Assembly (NCBI GenBank): GCA_052033915.1
Contig: JBPOJF010000003.1
Coordinates: 1-64,000 of the forward strand
DNA: 64,000 bases
Direction: 5' to 3'
From: CALMZY01 sp052033915
Lineage (GTDB): Bacteria > Verrucomicrobiota > Kiritimatiellia > CAIQIC01 > JAGNIJ01
Under the pieces are notes generated by a model. That model saw nothing but the letters and a program-made list of their open reading frames with translations. It was not told where the DNA came from and made no database searches. Shown one piece after another: positions 40,566 to 48,334 of this stretch. A program made the position numbers and the translations under genes. Every line of letters starts with the position of its first letter. Positions within the stretch are counted from its first letter, which is position 1.

Positions 40566-42299
40566 ATGAGCGCCAAAATCGGACGAATTATCGGTGTGAA
40601 CGGCAACCTGCTGACCGTCGAGTTCGAGGGGTCGGTCGTGCAGAACGAAGTCGCGTACGCGCATCTCGGCGATCTGCGCCTCAAGGCCGAGGTGATCCGC
40701 GTTCGCGGATTTTACGCGGATTTGCAGGTGTTCGAGGATACGACCGGGCTCAAGGTCGGCGACATGGTGGACTTCACCGGCGAGTTGTTGTCCGTGGAAC
40801 TCGGGCCCGGGCTGCTGACGCAGATCTACGACGGCCTTCAGAACCCGTTGCCGGAGCTGGCCGCGAAATGCGGGTTTTTCCTCCAGCGCGGCACGTATCT
40901 CAAGGCGCTGGATCGCGCGAAGAAGTGGGCGTTCACGCCGACGGCGAAGCCGGGCGACTTCGTGGCCGCGGGCGGGACGCTCGGCACGGTCCCCGAGGGG
41001 ATCTTCAGCCATTCCATCATGGCGCCGTTCCGTCTGCGCGGCGGATTCACCGTCGCGGAGATCGCGCCGGCGGGCGAGTACACGGTCGAGCGCGTCATCG
41101 CGCGGCTCCGCAACGAGGACGGCGAGGAGGTCCCGGTCACGATGATGCAGACCTGGCCGGTCAAGATTCCGATTCGGTGCTACGCCGAGCGCCTTCGCCC
41201 GTCCGAGCCGCTGGTCACCCAGATTCGGATCATCGACACGTTTTTCCCTGTGGCGCGCGGCGGCACGTACTGCATTCCCGGTCCGTTCGGCGCCGGCAAG
41301 ACGGTGCTCCAGCAGATCACCAGCCGCCACGCGGACGTGGATATCGTGGTGTTCGCGGCGTGCGGCGAGCGCGCGGGCGAGGTGGTGGAGACCCTGCGCG
41401 AGTTCCCGAAGCTGACCGACCCGCGGACGGGCAAGTCGCTGATGGAGCGCACGCTGATCATCTGCAACACCAGTTCGATGCCGGTCGCCGCGCGCGAGGC
41501 GTCCGTGTACACGGCCGTGACGATCGCGGAGTATTACCGGCAGATGGGCCTCGGCGTGCTCCTGCTCGCGGACTCGACCTCGCGCTGGGCGCAGGCGCTG
41601 CGCGAGGTGTCGGGACGCCTGGAGGAGATCCCGGGCGAGGAGGCGTTCCCCGCGTACCTCGAGTCGGTCATCGCCTCGTTCTACGAGCGCGGCGGGATCG
41701 TGCGGCTGCACGACGGGCGGACGGGCTCGGTGACGATCGGCGGGACGGTCAGCCCCGCGGGCGGCAATTTCGACGAGCCGGTGACGCAGGCCACGCTGAA
41801 GGTGGTCGGCGCGTTTCACGGGCTCTCGCGCGAGCGCTCGGACGCGCGGCGCTACCCGGCGATCCATCCGCTGGACAGTTGGAGCAAGTACCCGGGGGTC
41901 GTTTCCGCCGGGGACGTCGCCGCCGCGCGCAGGGTCCTGCGCCAGGGCAACGAGGTCAACCAGATGATGAAGGTCGTGGGCGAGGAGGGTACGACTCTCG
42001 ACGATTTTATCGTCTATCTGAAGGGCGAGTTCATGGACAACGCGTACCTCCAGCAGGACGCGTACCACGAGGTGGACGCGGCCACGCCCGCCGCCCGCCA
42101 GAAGCACGTGTTCGCGCGGATCGCGAAGATCCTGCGCACGAAGATGACGTTTGAGGACAAGGATGCCGCGCGCCGCTTTTTCCAGCGGCTCACCCAGCTC
42201 TTCAAGGATTGGAATCGCGAGGCCATGACCGCGCCCGGGTTCAAGGAACTCGAATCGCGCGTGGAGAGGATGGTCGAGGAGGTGACGGATCATGCGTAA
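40566..42299 (+). CDS. atpA: V-type ATPase catalytic subunit A
   Basis: 577 residues, usual length. Catalytic nucleotide-binding subunit of the A3B3 head. The P-loop GPFGAGKTVLQQ is near residue 239-250, preceded by IRIIDTFFPVARGGTYCIPG. The A-type non-homologous insert is present (about 120-190: GDFVAAGGTLGTVPEGIF). Also seen are CGERAGEVVETLREFPKL, LLADSTSRWAQALREVSGRLEEIPGEE (split here over the 20-residue limit: ADSTSRWAQALREVSG, then EEIPGEE) and the end ERMVEEVTDHA. A dispersed hairpin repeat precedes the start. The stop overlaps the subunit B start by eight bases. Confidence 0.97.
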   Translation: MSAKIGRIIGVNGNLLTVEFEGSVVQNEVAYAHLGDLRLKAEVIRVRGFYADLQVFEDTTGLKVGDMVDFTGELLSVELGPGLLTQIYDGLQNPLPELAAKCGFFLQRGTYLKALDRAKKWAFTPTAKPGDFVAAGGTLGTVPEGIFSHSIMAPFRLRGGFTVAEIAPAGEYTVERVIARLRNEDGEEVPVTMMQTWPVKIPIRCYAERLRPSEPLVTQIRIIDTFFPVARGGTYCIPGPFGAGKTVLQQITSRHADVDIVVFAACGERAGEVVETLREFPKLTDPRTGKSLMERTLIICNTSSMPVAAREASVYTAVTIAEYYRQMGLGVLLLADSTSRWAQALREVSGRLEEIPGEEAFPAYLESVIASFYERGGIVRLHDGRTGSVTIGGTVSPAGGNFDEPVTQATLKVVGAFHGLSRERSDARRYPAIHPLDSWSKYPGVVSAGDVAAARRVLRQGNEVNQMMKVVGEEGTTLDDFIVYLKGEFMDNAYLQQDAYHEVDAATPAARQKHVFARIAKILRTKMTFEDKDAARRFFQRLTQLFKDWNREAMTAPGFKELESRVERMVEEVTDHA

Positions 42300-43605
42300 G
42301 GTGTACCATCGCATCCACCAGGTTGCCGGCAACGTGATCACGGTCCAAGCGACCGGGGTCAGCTACCGGGAGTTGGCGCAGGTGACGTCGGCGCAGGGCG
42401 TGTCGCTCGCGCAGGTGATCCGGCTCGAGGGCGACCGCGTGTCGCTCCAGGTGTTCGCGGGCACGCGGGGCGTCGCGACGGATTCGCAGGTCCGCTTTCT
42501 CGGCCACACGATGCAGGTGCCGTACTCGGAGGCCCTGCTCGGCCGCGTGTTCACCGGGAGCGGCCGGCCGCGCGACAGGGGGCCGTCCGTCACGGGCGAC
42601 GCGACGGATATCGGCGGCCCGTCCGTGAATCCCGCCAAGCGCATCATCCCGCGCCGCATGGTGCGCACGGGTATCCCGATGATCGACCTGTTCAACACGC
42701 TGGTCGAGTCGCAGAAGCTGCCCATCTTCTCCGTCGCGGGCGAGCCGTACAACGCGCTGCTGGCCCGCATCGCGCTCCAGGCCGAGGTGGACGTCATCCT
42801 CCTCGGCGGCATGGGGCTCAAGCATGACGACTATCTTTTCTTCCGCGATTACCTGGAGGAGCACGGCGCGCTGTCCCGCTCCGTGCTGTTCGTCCATACC
42901 GCGGCGGACCCGGTCGTCGAGTGCCTGCTGGTGCCGGACATCTCGCTCGCCGTCGCAGAGCGGTTTGCCCTCGATAACAAGCGCGTGCTGGTCCTGCTGA
43001 CCGATATGACGAATTTCGCCGACGCGCTGAAGGAAATCGCGATCACGATGGAGCAGATTCCTTCGACCCGCGGCTACCCCGGCGACCTCTACAGCCAGCT
43101 TGCGGCCCGCTACGAGAAGGCCGTGGACTTTGATACCGCCGGCTCGATCACGATCCTGTCGGTCACCACGATGCCGGGCGACGACGTCACGCATCCCGTC
43201 CCCGACAACACCGGCTACATCACGGAGGGCCAGTTCTATCTCCGCAACGGGCGCATCGAGCCGTTCGGTTCGCTGAGCCGGTTGAAGCAACTGGTGAACA
43301 AGAACACGCGCGAGGATCACCGCACGATCATGAACACGATGATCCAGCTCTACGCAGGGTTCAAGGAGACCCTCGAAAAGCAGGCGATGGGGTTCCGCAT
43401 GAGCGCGTGGGACGGGAAACTTCTGAAATACGGGGAGCGGTTCGAGCGCGAGATGATGGACCTGGGCGTGAATGTGCCGCTCGAACAGGCGCTCGACAAC
43501 GGCTGGCGCATTCTCGCCGATTGTTTTGAGCCCGAGGAGACGGGCATTCCGACCCGGATGATCGACTCGTTCTGGCCGGAAACGACAGAGATTAAAGCGT
43601 CTTGA
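42292..43605 (+). CDS. atpB: V-type ATPase regulatory subunit B
   Basis: 437 residues. Non-catalytic nucleotide-binding subunit that alternates with A in the head. Motifs: LGRVFTGSGRPRDRGP, GIPMIDLFNTLVESQKLPIF, FSVAGEPYNALLARIA in place of a working P-loop, as expected for B subunits, then VLVLLTDMTNFADALKEI and STRGYPGDLYSQLAARYEKA. It lies eight bases into the end of subunit A and 30 bases before subunit D. Confidence 0.97.
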   Translation: MRKVYHRIHQVAGNVITVQATGVSYRELAQVTSAQGVSLAQVIRLEGDRVSLQVFAGTRGVATDSQVRFLGHTMQVPYSEALLGRVFTGSGRPRDRGPSVTGDATDIGGPSVNPAKRIIPRRMVRTGIPMIDLFNTLVESQKLPIFSVAGEPYNALLARIALQAEVDVILLGGMGLKHDDYLFFRDYLEEHGALSRSVLFVHTAADPVVECLLVPDISLAVAERFALDNKRVLVLLTDMTNFADALKEIAITMEQIPSTRGYPGDLYSQLAARYEKAVDFDTAGSITILSVTTMPGDDVTHPVPDNTGYITEGQFYLRNGRIEPFGSLSRLKQLVNKNTREDHRTIMNTMIQLYAGFKETLEKQAMGFRMSAWDGKLLKYGERFEREMMDLGVNVPLEQALDNGWRILADCFEPEETGIPTRMIDSFWPETTEIKAS

Positions 43606-43635
43606 ACATAGGGTTCCGCTTTCAGGTTTCGAGGC

Positions 43636-44241
43636 ATGGCCAAGGTCAAACATACGAAGACGGCGCTCAAGGCCCAGCGCGATTCGCTGCGCCGTTTTAA
43701 GCGCTATCTGCCGACCCTCCATCTGAAGAAGCAGCAGCTCCAGGTGGAAGTACGCCAGGTCGAGATGCGCATGGAGGAGAAGGAGATCGTCGAGAGCCGC
43801 CTGCGCTCCGGGATTGAGGCCTGGATTCGGTTGTTCGGAGAGCCGTTCGATTTCCCGAAGCATCTGCGCGTGGAACGGATCGAGCGGACGACCGGCAACA
43901 TCGCCGGCGTGAATATCCCGGTCCTGCAGCGGGTCGTTTTTCAGCGCACGCCGTGGGACCTGTTCGAGACGCCGTTCTGGGTGGATGACGGCATCCTCGC
44001 CCTGGAGGAACTGATCCGGGTCCGCACCGAGCGGCGGTTCCTCGAGGAGGCGCGGCGCCTGCTGGCGGAGGAACTGCGGGTGACGAGCCAGCGCGTGAAT
44101 CTGTTCGAGAAGGTGAAGATTCCGGAATGCCGCGAGAACATCCGCGTGATCCGGATCTTCCTCGGCGACCAGCAGACGGCCGATGTCGCGCGCAGCAAAC
44201 TCGCGAAGGGGCGCACGATCGAAAAGGTGAGGGCGGCATGA
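43636..44241 (+). CDS. atpD: V-type ATPase subunit D (central rotor stalk)
   Basis: 201 residues. Subunit D is the rotating shaft inside the A3B3 head. It is helical from end to end, with long basic coiled-coil stretches (HTKTALKAQRDSLRRFKRYL at the start and ARRLLAEELRVTSQRVNLFE near 150). The ending KIPECRENIRVIRIFLGDQQ is the family's typical C-terminal helix. A GGTTTC-type short sequence (CTTTCAGGTTTCGAGG) similar to the intergenic repeats lies just before the start. The stop overlaps the subunit I start (ATGA). Confidence 0.93.
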   Translation: MAKVKHTKTALKAQRDSLRRFKRYLPTLHLKKQQLQVEVRQVEMRMEEKEIVESRLRSGIEAWIRLFGEPFDFPKHLRVERIERTTGNIAGVNIPVLQRVVFQRTPWDLFETPFWVDDGILALEELIRVRTERRFLEEARRLLAEELRVTSQRVNLFEKVKIPECRENIRVIRIFLGDQQTADVARSKLAKGRTIEKVRAA

Positions 44242-46067
44242 TCGTCCCGATGAACAAGGTGGTCCTGCTGTGCACCGCGGGCTCGCGCGACCGGACGCTC
44301 GACGCGCTGCGCGATCTCGGCGTCCTGCATCTGACGCCGATTCAGCCGCCCGCGGGCGAGGATCTCGACCGCGGGCGCGAGCGCGCGCACCGCGTCCGCC
44401 ACGCGCTCGATGTCCTGCCGAAGAAGCCCCGGACCGCGCCGTCGGGCCGGGATGCCGAGGCGGTGGTCAACGAGGTCCGGGATCTGCTGTGCCGGCGGCG
44501 CGAGGCGGCAGCGGCCCTTGACTCGCTCGATCGTGAGAGGCAGAGGGTGGAGCCCTTTGGCTCTTTCGATCCGGCCGCCCTTCGCCGTCTCGAACAGAAG
44601 AATATCCGGGTGCGGCTGTACGCCGTTCCGCGGCGGCAGAGCGTCGAGATCCCGGAGGGCGCGGTCAAGGTGGCTCTCCGGGAGGACAAGACGATGTCCT
44701 ACTTCGCTTTGATCAGCCGGGGCGAGGCGAACCCGGGGGTTCCCGAAGTCCGGCTCCCGGAATTGTCGCTGGAGGAATTGCGCAAGCGGATTGAGGAAAA
44801 GAACGAAGCGGTTCAGGCCGTCGCGCGCCGACTCGCGGAACTGGCCGGGGATCGGCCCGTGGTGGAACGTCTGGCGGCCGAAATGGATGAACAGATGCAG
44901 TTTATCGAGGCCCGCGAGGGGATGGGGGCGGCGCATTCCGTGGCCTATCTCTCCGGGTTCTGCCCGGCGGACTCCGTCGAGTCGGTGCGGCGCGCCGGGG
45001 TGGAAAACGGGTGGGGGATCGTGATCAGCGAACCGGCTCAGGACGATCGCGTGCCGACGTTGCTGCGCAATCCGTCCTGGGTCAAACCGATCAAGCCGCT
45101 GCTGGAGTTCCTCGGCATCCTTCCGGGTTATCAGGAAGTGGATTTAAGCGGCGCGATCCTTCTCTTCTTCAGCCTTTTCTTTGCGATGATCGTGGGGGAC
45201 GCGGGGTACGGGCTGTTGTTCCTCGGGTTCAGCCTGTGGGGTCGGCGTCGCTTTCCTCACTTGCCCGCGCCGTTGTTTCAGTTCCTCAACGTGATGAGTG
45301 TGTGTACCCTGGTTTGGGGCGTGCTGACCGGACAGTATTTCGGCATCGGCAACGCCGCCACACAGGACCCGCCGACTCTTCTTCCGCCGCTCGTGCCGTG
45401 GCTGACCCGCGAATCCAATGTCAAACTTCTCTGTTTCGTGATCGGCGTCACTCAGTTGTCGCTGGCGCACATCTGGAATATCTGGCGTCTGCGGAAAAGC
45501 CCGCGCTGCCTGGCGCAAGTCGGCTGGTTGTGCATCACGTGGACGATGTTCTTCTTTGCCTGCGCGATGGTTCTGAACTTCCCGTTCCGGAACTACGTGC
45601 GATGCATCGATGTCTTGAATTGTCAGTTCCCCGCGTTCATGGGTCCGGTTTTTCTCGTCGGCGTGGCGCTGATCGTCCTGTTCATGACGCCCATCCGATC
45701 TTTGAAGGACAACTGGTTCGATCATGTCATGCTGCCGCTGAACCTGGTCAGCAACTTCGTCGACATGGTTTCGTACATCCGCCTGTTTGCCGTGGGGGCG
45801 GCGTCCTACGCGGTGGCTCACAGCTTCAACATGATGCTGGCGCCGATGATGGGTCGCGGGTTGACCGCCCTGCTTGCCGCGATCTTCCTCTTTCTCGCGC
45901 ACGCGCTGAACATCCTGCTGGGGCTGATGGGCGTCATGGTGCACGGCGTGCGCCTCAATACGCTGGAGTTCTCGAGCCACGTCGGTGTGCAGTGGACGGG
46001 AATCCCGTACGAACCGTTCAGGCGGAGAGAGCGCGAAGAGGTTGTTTTGCAGGTCCGGCAAGGTTGA
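44238..46067 (+). CDS. atpI: V-type ATPase subunit I (membrane stator, a-subunit)
   Basis: 609 residues from ATG 44238, which overlaps the subunit D stop. A cytoplasmic N-terminal arm (MNKVVLLCTAGSRDRTLDAL) forms part of the peripheral stalk. About seven TM helices follow from residue 310 (GAILLFFSLFFAMIVGDAGY, a family signature). The last helices hold the motif HGVRLNTLEFSSH, in which the arginine matches the essential ion-channel arginine of a-subunits. It precedes the K (rotor ring) gene by 32 bases. Confidence 0.95.
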   Translation: MIVPMNKVVLLCTAGSRDRTLDALRDLGVLHLTPIQPPAGEDLDRGRERAHRVRHALDVLPKKPRTAPSGRDAEAVVNEVRDLLCRRREAAAALDSLDRERQRVEPFGSFDPAALRRLEQKNIRVRLYAVPRRQSVEIPEGAVKVALREDKTMSYFALISRGEANPGVPEVRLPELSLEELRKRIEEKNEAVQAVARRLAELAGDRPVVERLAAEMDEQMQFIEAREGMGAAHSVAYLSGFCPADSVESVRRAGVENGWGIVISEPAQDDRVPTLLRNPSWVKPIKPLLEFLGILPGYQEVDLSGAILLFFSLFFAMIVGDAGYGLLFLGFSLWGRRRFPHLPAPLFQFLNVMSVCTLVWGVLTGQYFGIGNAATQDPPTLLPPLVPWLTRESNVKLLCFVIGVTQLSLAHIWNIWRLRKSPRCLAQVGWLCITWTMFFFACAMVLNFPFRNYVRCIDVLNCQFPAFMGPVFLVGVALIVLFMTPIRSLKDNWFDHVMLPLNLVSNFVDMVSYIRLFAVGAASYAVAHSFNMMLAPMMGRGLTALLAAIFLFLAHALNILLGLMGVMVHGVRLNTLEFSSHVGVQWTGIPYEPFRRREREEVVLQVRQG

Positions 46068-46099
46068 AAAAATAAAACAAGGATCGAAAGGAGTACGAG

Positions 46100-46558
46100 A
46101 TGGATCCCGCGATGATATCAACATTGGGCAAATTGGGGGCGGCGGCGGCCTTGGGGCTTGCCGCGGCGGGGTCGGCGCTGGGGATAGGGGCTGCGGGATC
46201 GGCGTCCATCGGGGTCTGGAAGAGGAGCTATGCGCAAAACAAACCCGCGCCCTTCATTTTGTTCGTCTTCATCGGCGCGCCGATGTCCCAGACCGTTTAC
46301 GGCATGATCCTGATGAACCAGATGGTGAACCTGAGCAACGTCTCCGGGTTCACGAATTGGGGCGCGATGGTGGGCGCGGGGATTTTCGGCGGGTTGGGCA
46401 TGGGCATTTCCGCGTGGTTGCAGGGCATCGCCGGCGCGGCGGCCGCCGATGCCATGGCCGATACGGGAAAAGGCTTCGGCAATTACCTCATGGTTCTCGG
46501 TGTGATCGAAACCATCGCCCTGTTTATACTGGTTTTCATCGGCGCGGCGATCAAGTAG
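46100..46558 (+). CDS. atpK: V-type ATPase subunit K (rotor ring, c-subunit)
   Basis: 152 residues, four TM helices arranged as two duplicated hairpins, as in the 16-kDa V-type ring subunit. The second hairpin has the ion-carrying glutamate (Glu137 in LGVIETIALF); the first hairpin has none, the usual V-type state. Ser63-Gln64 with Tyr67 in PMSQTVYG and Gln108 in AWLQGIAG match, by eye, the Thr64, Gln65, Tyr68 and Gln110 sodium ligands of Enterococcus hirae NtpK, with Glu137 matching Glu139. GAAAGGAG lies before ATG 46100. No genes for subunits C, F or G follow. Confidence 0.95.
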   Translation: MDPAMISTLGKLGAAAALGLAAAGSALGIGAAGSASIGVWKRSYAQNKPAPFILFVFIGAPMSQTVYGMILMNQMVNLSNVSGFTNWGAMVGAGIFGGLGMGISAWLQGIAGAAAADAMADTGKGFGNYLMVLGVIETIALFILVFIGAAIK

Positions 46559-46590
46559 TATCCGGCGCTTTTGAAAGGAAGAACGTGTCG

Positions 46591-47814
46591 ATGGATATCC
46601 AATCTTTGTTCGCGGAACGGATCGGCGGGGCCCGGTTCGGGCTCGGCAACGAGATCTACAAATTCGAGAGGATCAAACGCGCGAAGGTCGCGACGCTGAA
46701 GGCGCATCCGGACGTGGAACTGCTGGATTTCGGCGTGGGCGAGCCGGACCAGCTTGCGCCGTTTCCGATTCGCGAGGCGCTGAAAAACGCGGCGGACGAT
46801 CCCGCGAACCGCGGCTATGCCGACAACGGCATCCGCGAATTCCGCAACGCGGCGGCGCGGTACATGAAGGAGTTCTTCGGGGTCGCGGACCTGGATCCCG
46901 ATACCGAGATCAACCACAGCATCGGCTCGAAATCGGCGCTGGCGCTGTTGCCGCTGTGCTTCGTCAATCCCGGCGACACCGTGCTCGTCACCGTGCCCGG
47001 CTATCCCGTCCTCGGCACGCACGCGGCGTACCTGGGCGGGAAGGTTGTGAGGATCCCCCTGCGCCGCGAGAACGGGTTCTTTCCGGACCTGAAGAAGATC
47101 GAGGCGGCGGAACGGCAATCCGCGAAGCTGTTCTACGTGAACTACCCGAACAACCCGACCGGCGCCGCGGCGACGGAGGCGTTTTTCGACTCGCTGATCG
47201 AGTTCGCGGCGAAGCACAATCTCCTGATCGTTCAGGACGCGGCGTACGCGACGCTGATCTACGGCCGCGAGCGGCTGTCGATCCTCGGCCGGCCCGGCGG
47301 CAAGGACGTCGCCATCGAGCTGCACTCGATGAGCAAGAGCTTTAACATGACCGGCTGGCGGCTGGGGTTTGTTGCGGGCCATGCGAAGGCCGTGAAGGCG
47401 TTCGCCGAGGTCAAGGACAACACGGACTCGGGCCAGTTCAAGGCGATCCAACTGGCCGCGTGCGCGGGCATCGCGGACAAGCCGCTGTCCGAGGCGATCC
47501 GGAGCCATTACGAGCGGCGACTCCAGAAGCTGGTGGCCGCGCTCGCAAGGTGCGGATTCGACGCCGCGATGCCGGGCGGCACGTTCTACCTGTATGTCCC
47601 GGCGCCGAAGGGCGCGGGCGCCGTGAAATTCGCGACGGCGGAAGAGGCGTCGCAGCACCTCATTCGTGAGCATTCCATTTCGACGGTGCCGTGGGACGAT
47701 GTCGGTTCGTTTCTCCGTTTCTCCGCGACATTCGAATCGAAGAGCGACGCGGATGACGACCGCGTGCTTGCGGAACTGGAACGGAGATTGGGGGAGGCAA
47801 AGCTGATCTTCTGA
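46591..47814 (+). CDS. dapL: LL-diaminopimelate aminotransferase
   Basis: 407 residues from ATG 46591; GTG 46585, six bases upstream and better spaced from AAAGGAA, is an alternative. DapL converts tetrahydrodipicolinate directly to LL-diaminopimelate, bypassing succinylated or acetylated intermediates. It is a fold-type I PLP enzyme: FGVGEPDQLAPFPIREAL, NRGYADNGIREFRNAAARY, YPNNPTGAAAT, the PLP lysine in SMSKSFNMTGWRLGF, and PWDDVGSFLRFSATF near the end. The PNRGYADNG segment supports DapL over general aspartate aminotransferases. DapL is the route used by Chlamydiae, plants and many PVC bacteria. dapF lies 7 kb upstream. Confidence 0.88.
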   Translation: MDIQSLFAERIGGARFGLGNEIYKFERIKRAKVATLKAHPDVELLDFGVGEPDQLAPFPIREALKNAADDPANRGYADNGIREFRNAAARYMKEFFGVADLDPDTEINHSIGSKSALALLPLCFVNPGDTVLVTVPGYPVLGTHAAYLGGKVVRIPLRRENGFFPDLKKIEAAERQSAKLFYVNYPNNPTGAAATEAFFDSLIEFAAKHNLLIVQDAAYATLIYGRERLSILGRPGGKDVAIELHSMSKSFNMTGWRLGFVAGHAKAVKAFAEVKDNTDSGQFKAIQLAACAGIADKPLSEAIRSHYERRLQKLVAALARCGFDAAMPGGTFYLYVPAPKGAGAVKFATAEEASQHLIREHSISTVPWDDVGSFLRFSATFESKSDADDDRVLAELERRLGEAKLIF

Positions 47815-47870
47815 GGCTCGACACGGGATGCTGGGCGTGCGAAACCCGGCGTCCAGCGTCGAGGAACCCT

Positions 47871-48293
47871 ATGAGCGAAAAAGTTCTATACAGCGCCGCC
47901 GTCGGAAAACAACTCTCCGTCTTCGTCGAAGACGAGCCCGGAACGCTCGCGGCGGTCACGAACCTGCTGGGCGAGCACGGGATCAACATCTACGCGCTGA
48001 CGCTGGCCGAAGGCCTGGGCCACGGCTACGTGCGGATGGTGGTGGACAAGCACGAGGAGGCGGTGAAGCTCCTGCGCGCGGACGAGGAACTGATCATGGA
48101 GCGGGACGTGATCCTGCTGGAACTTTCCAACCAGCCCGGCAGTCTGGGCCGCGTGGCGGGCGCGCTCGGCGGCGCCGGGGGCAACATCGAGTATGCCTAT
48201 TGCGCGGGCGGCCCGAGCGTGGACAAGGGGCTGGTGGTCGTGCGCGCCGACGATTGCGAGAAGGCGCTGAAGATGTTGGAGAAGCTGCTGTAA
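47871..48293 (+). CDS. tandem ACT-domain protein
   Basis: 140 residues holding two ACT modules: about 14-70 (LSVFVEDEPGTLAAVTNLL, GINIYALTLAEG) and about 80-140 (ILLELSNQPGSLGRVAGAL, GGNIEYAYCAG). ACT modules bind amino acids and control enzymes allosterically. Stand-alone tandem ACT proteins of this type often lie beside amino-acid or acetate metabolism genes. Here it follows dapL, so sensing lysine or a related amino acid is possible but unproven. It ends in a hairpin shared with the convergent dnaE. Confidence 0.85.
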   Translation: MSEKVLYSAAVGKQLSVFVEDEPGTLAAVTNLLGEHGINIYALTLAEGLGHGYVRMVVDKHEEAVKLLRADEELIMERDVILLELSNQPGSLGRVAGALGGAGGNIEYAYCAGGPSVDKGLVVVRADDCEKALKMLEKLL

Positions 48294-48295
48294 AG

Positions 48296-48334
48296 AGTCC
48301 AAGGTCCAAAGTCCGCGCCTGACAACCTTGGACT
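48296..48334. terminator. two-way hairpin between the ACT gene and dnaE
   Basis: AGTCCAAGGT (48296-48305) pairs exactly with ACCTTGGACT (48325-48334), a 10-bp stem with a 19-base loop that fills the gap between two converging stop codons. A T-run is lacking on both strands, so this is likely a weak or Rho-aided stop. Confidence 0.5.

Noticed and set aside
40356..43863. Long minus-strand open frames opposite the V-ATPase A and B genes, and similar ones opposite infB and fusA
   Set aside because: Shadow frames of highly conserved genes; Arg/His/Asp-rich, without motifs.
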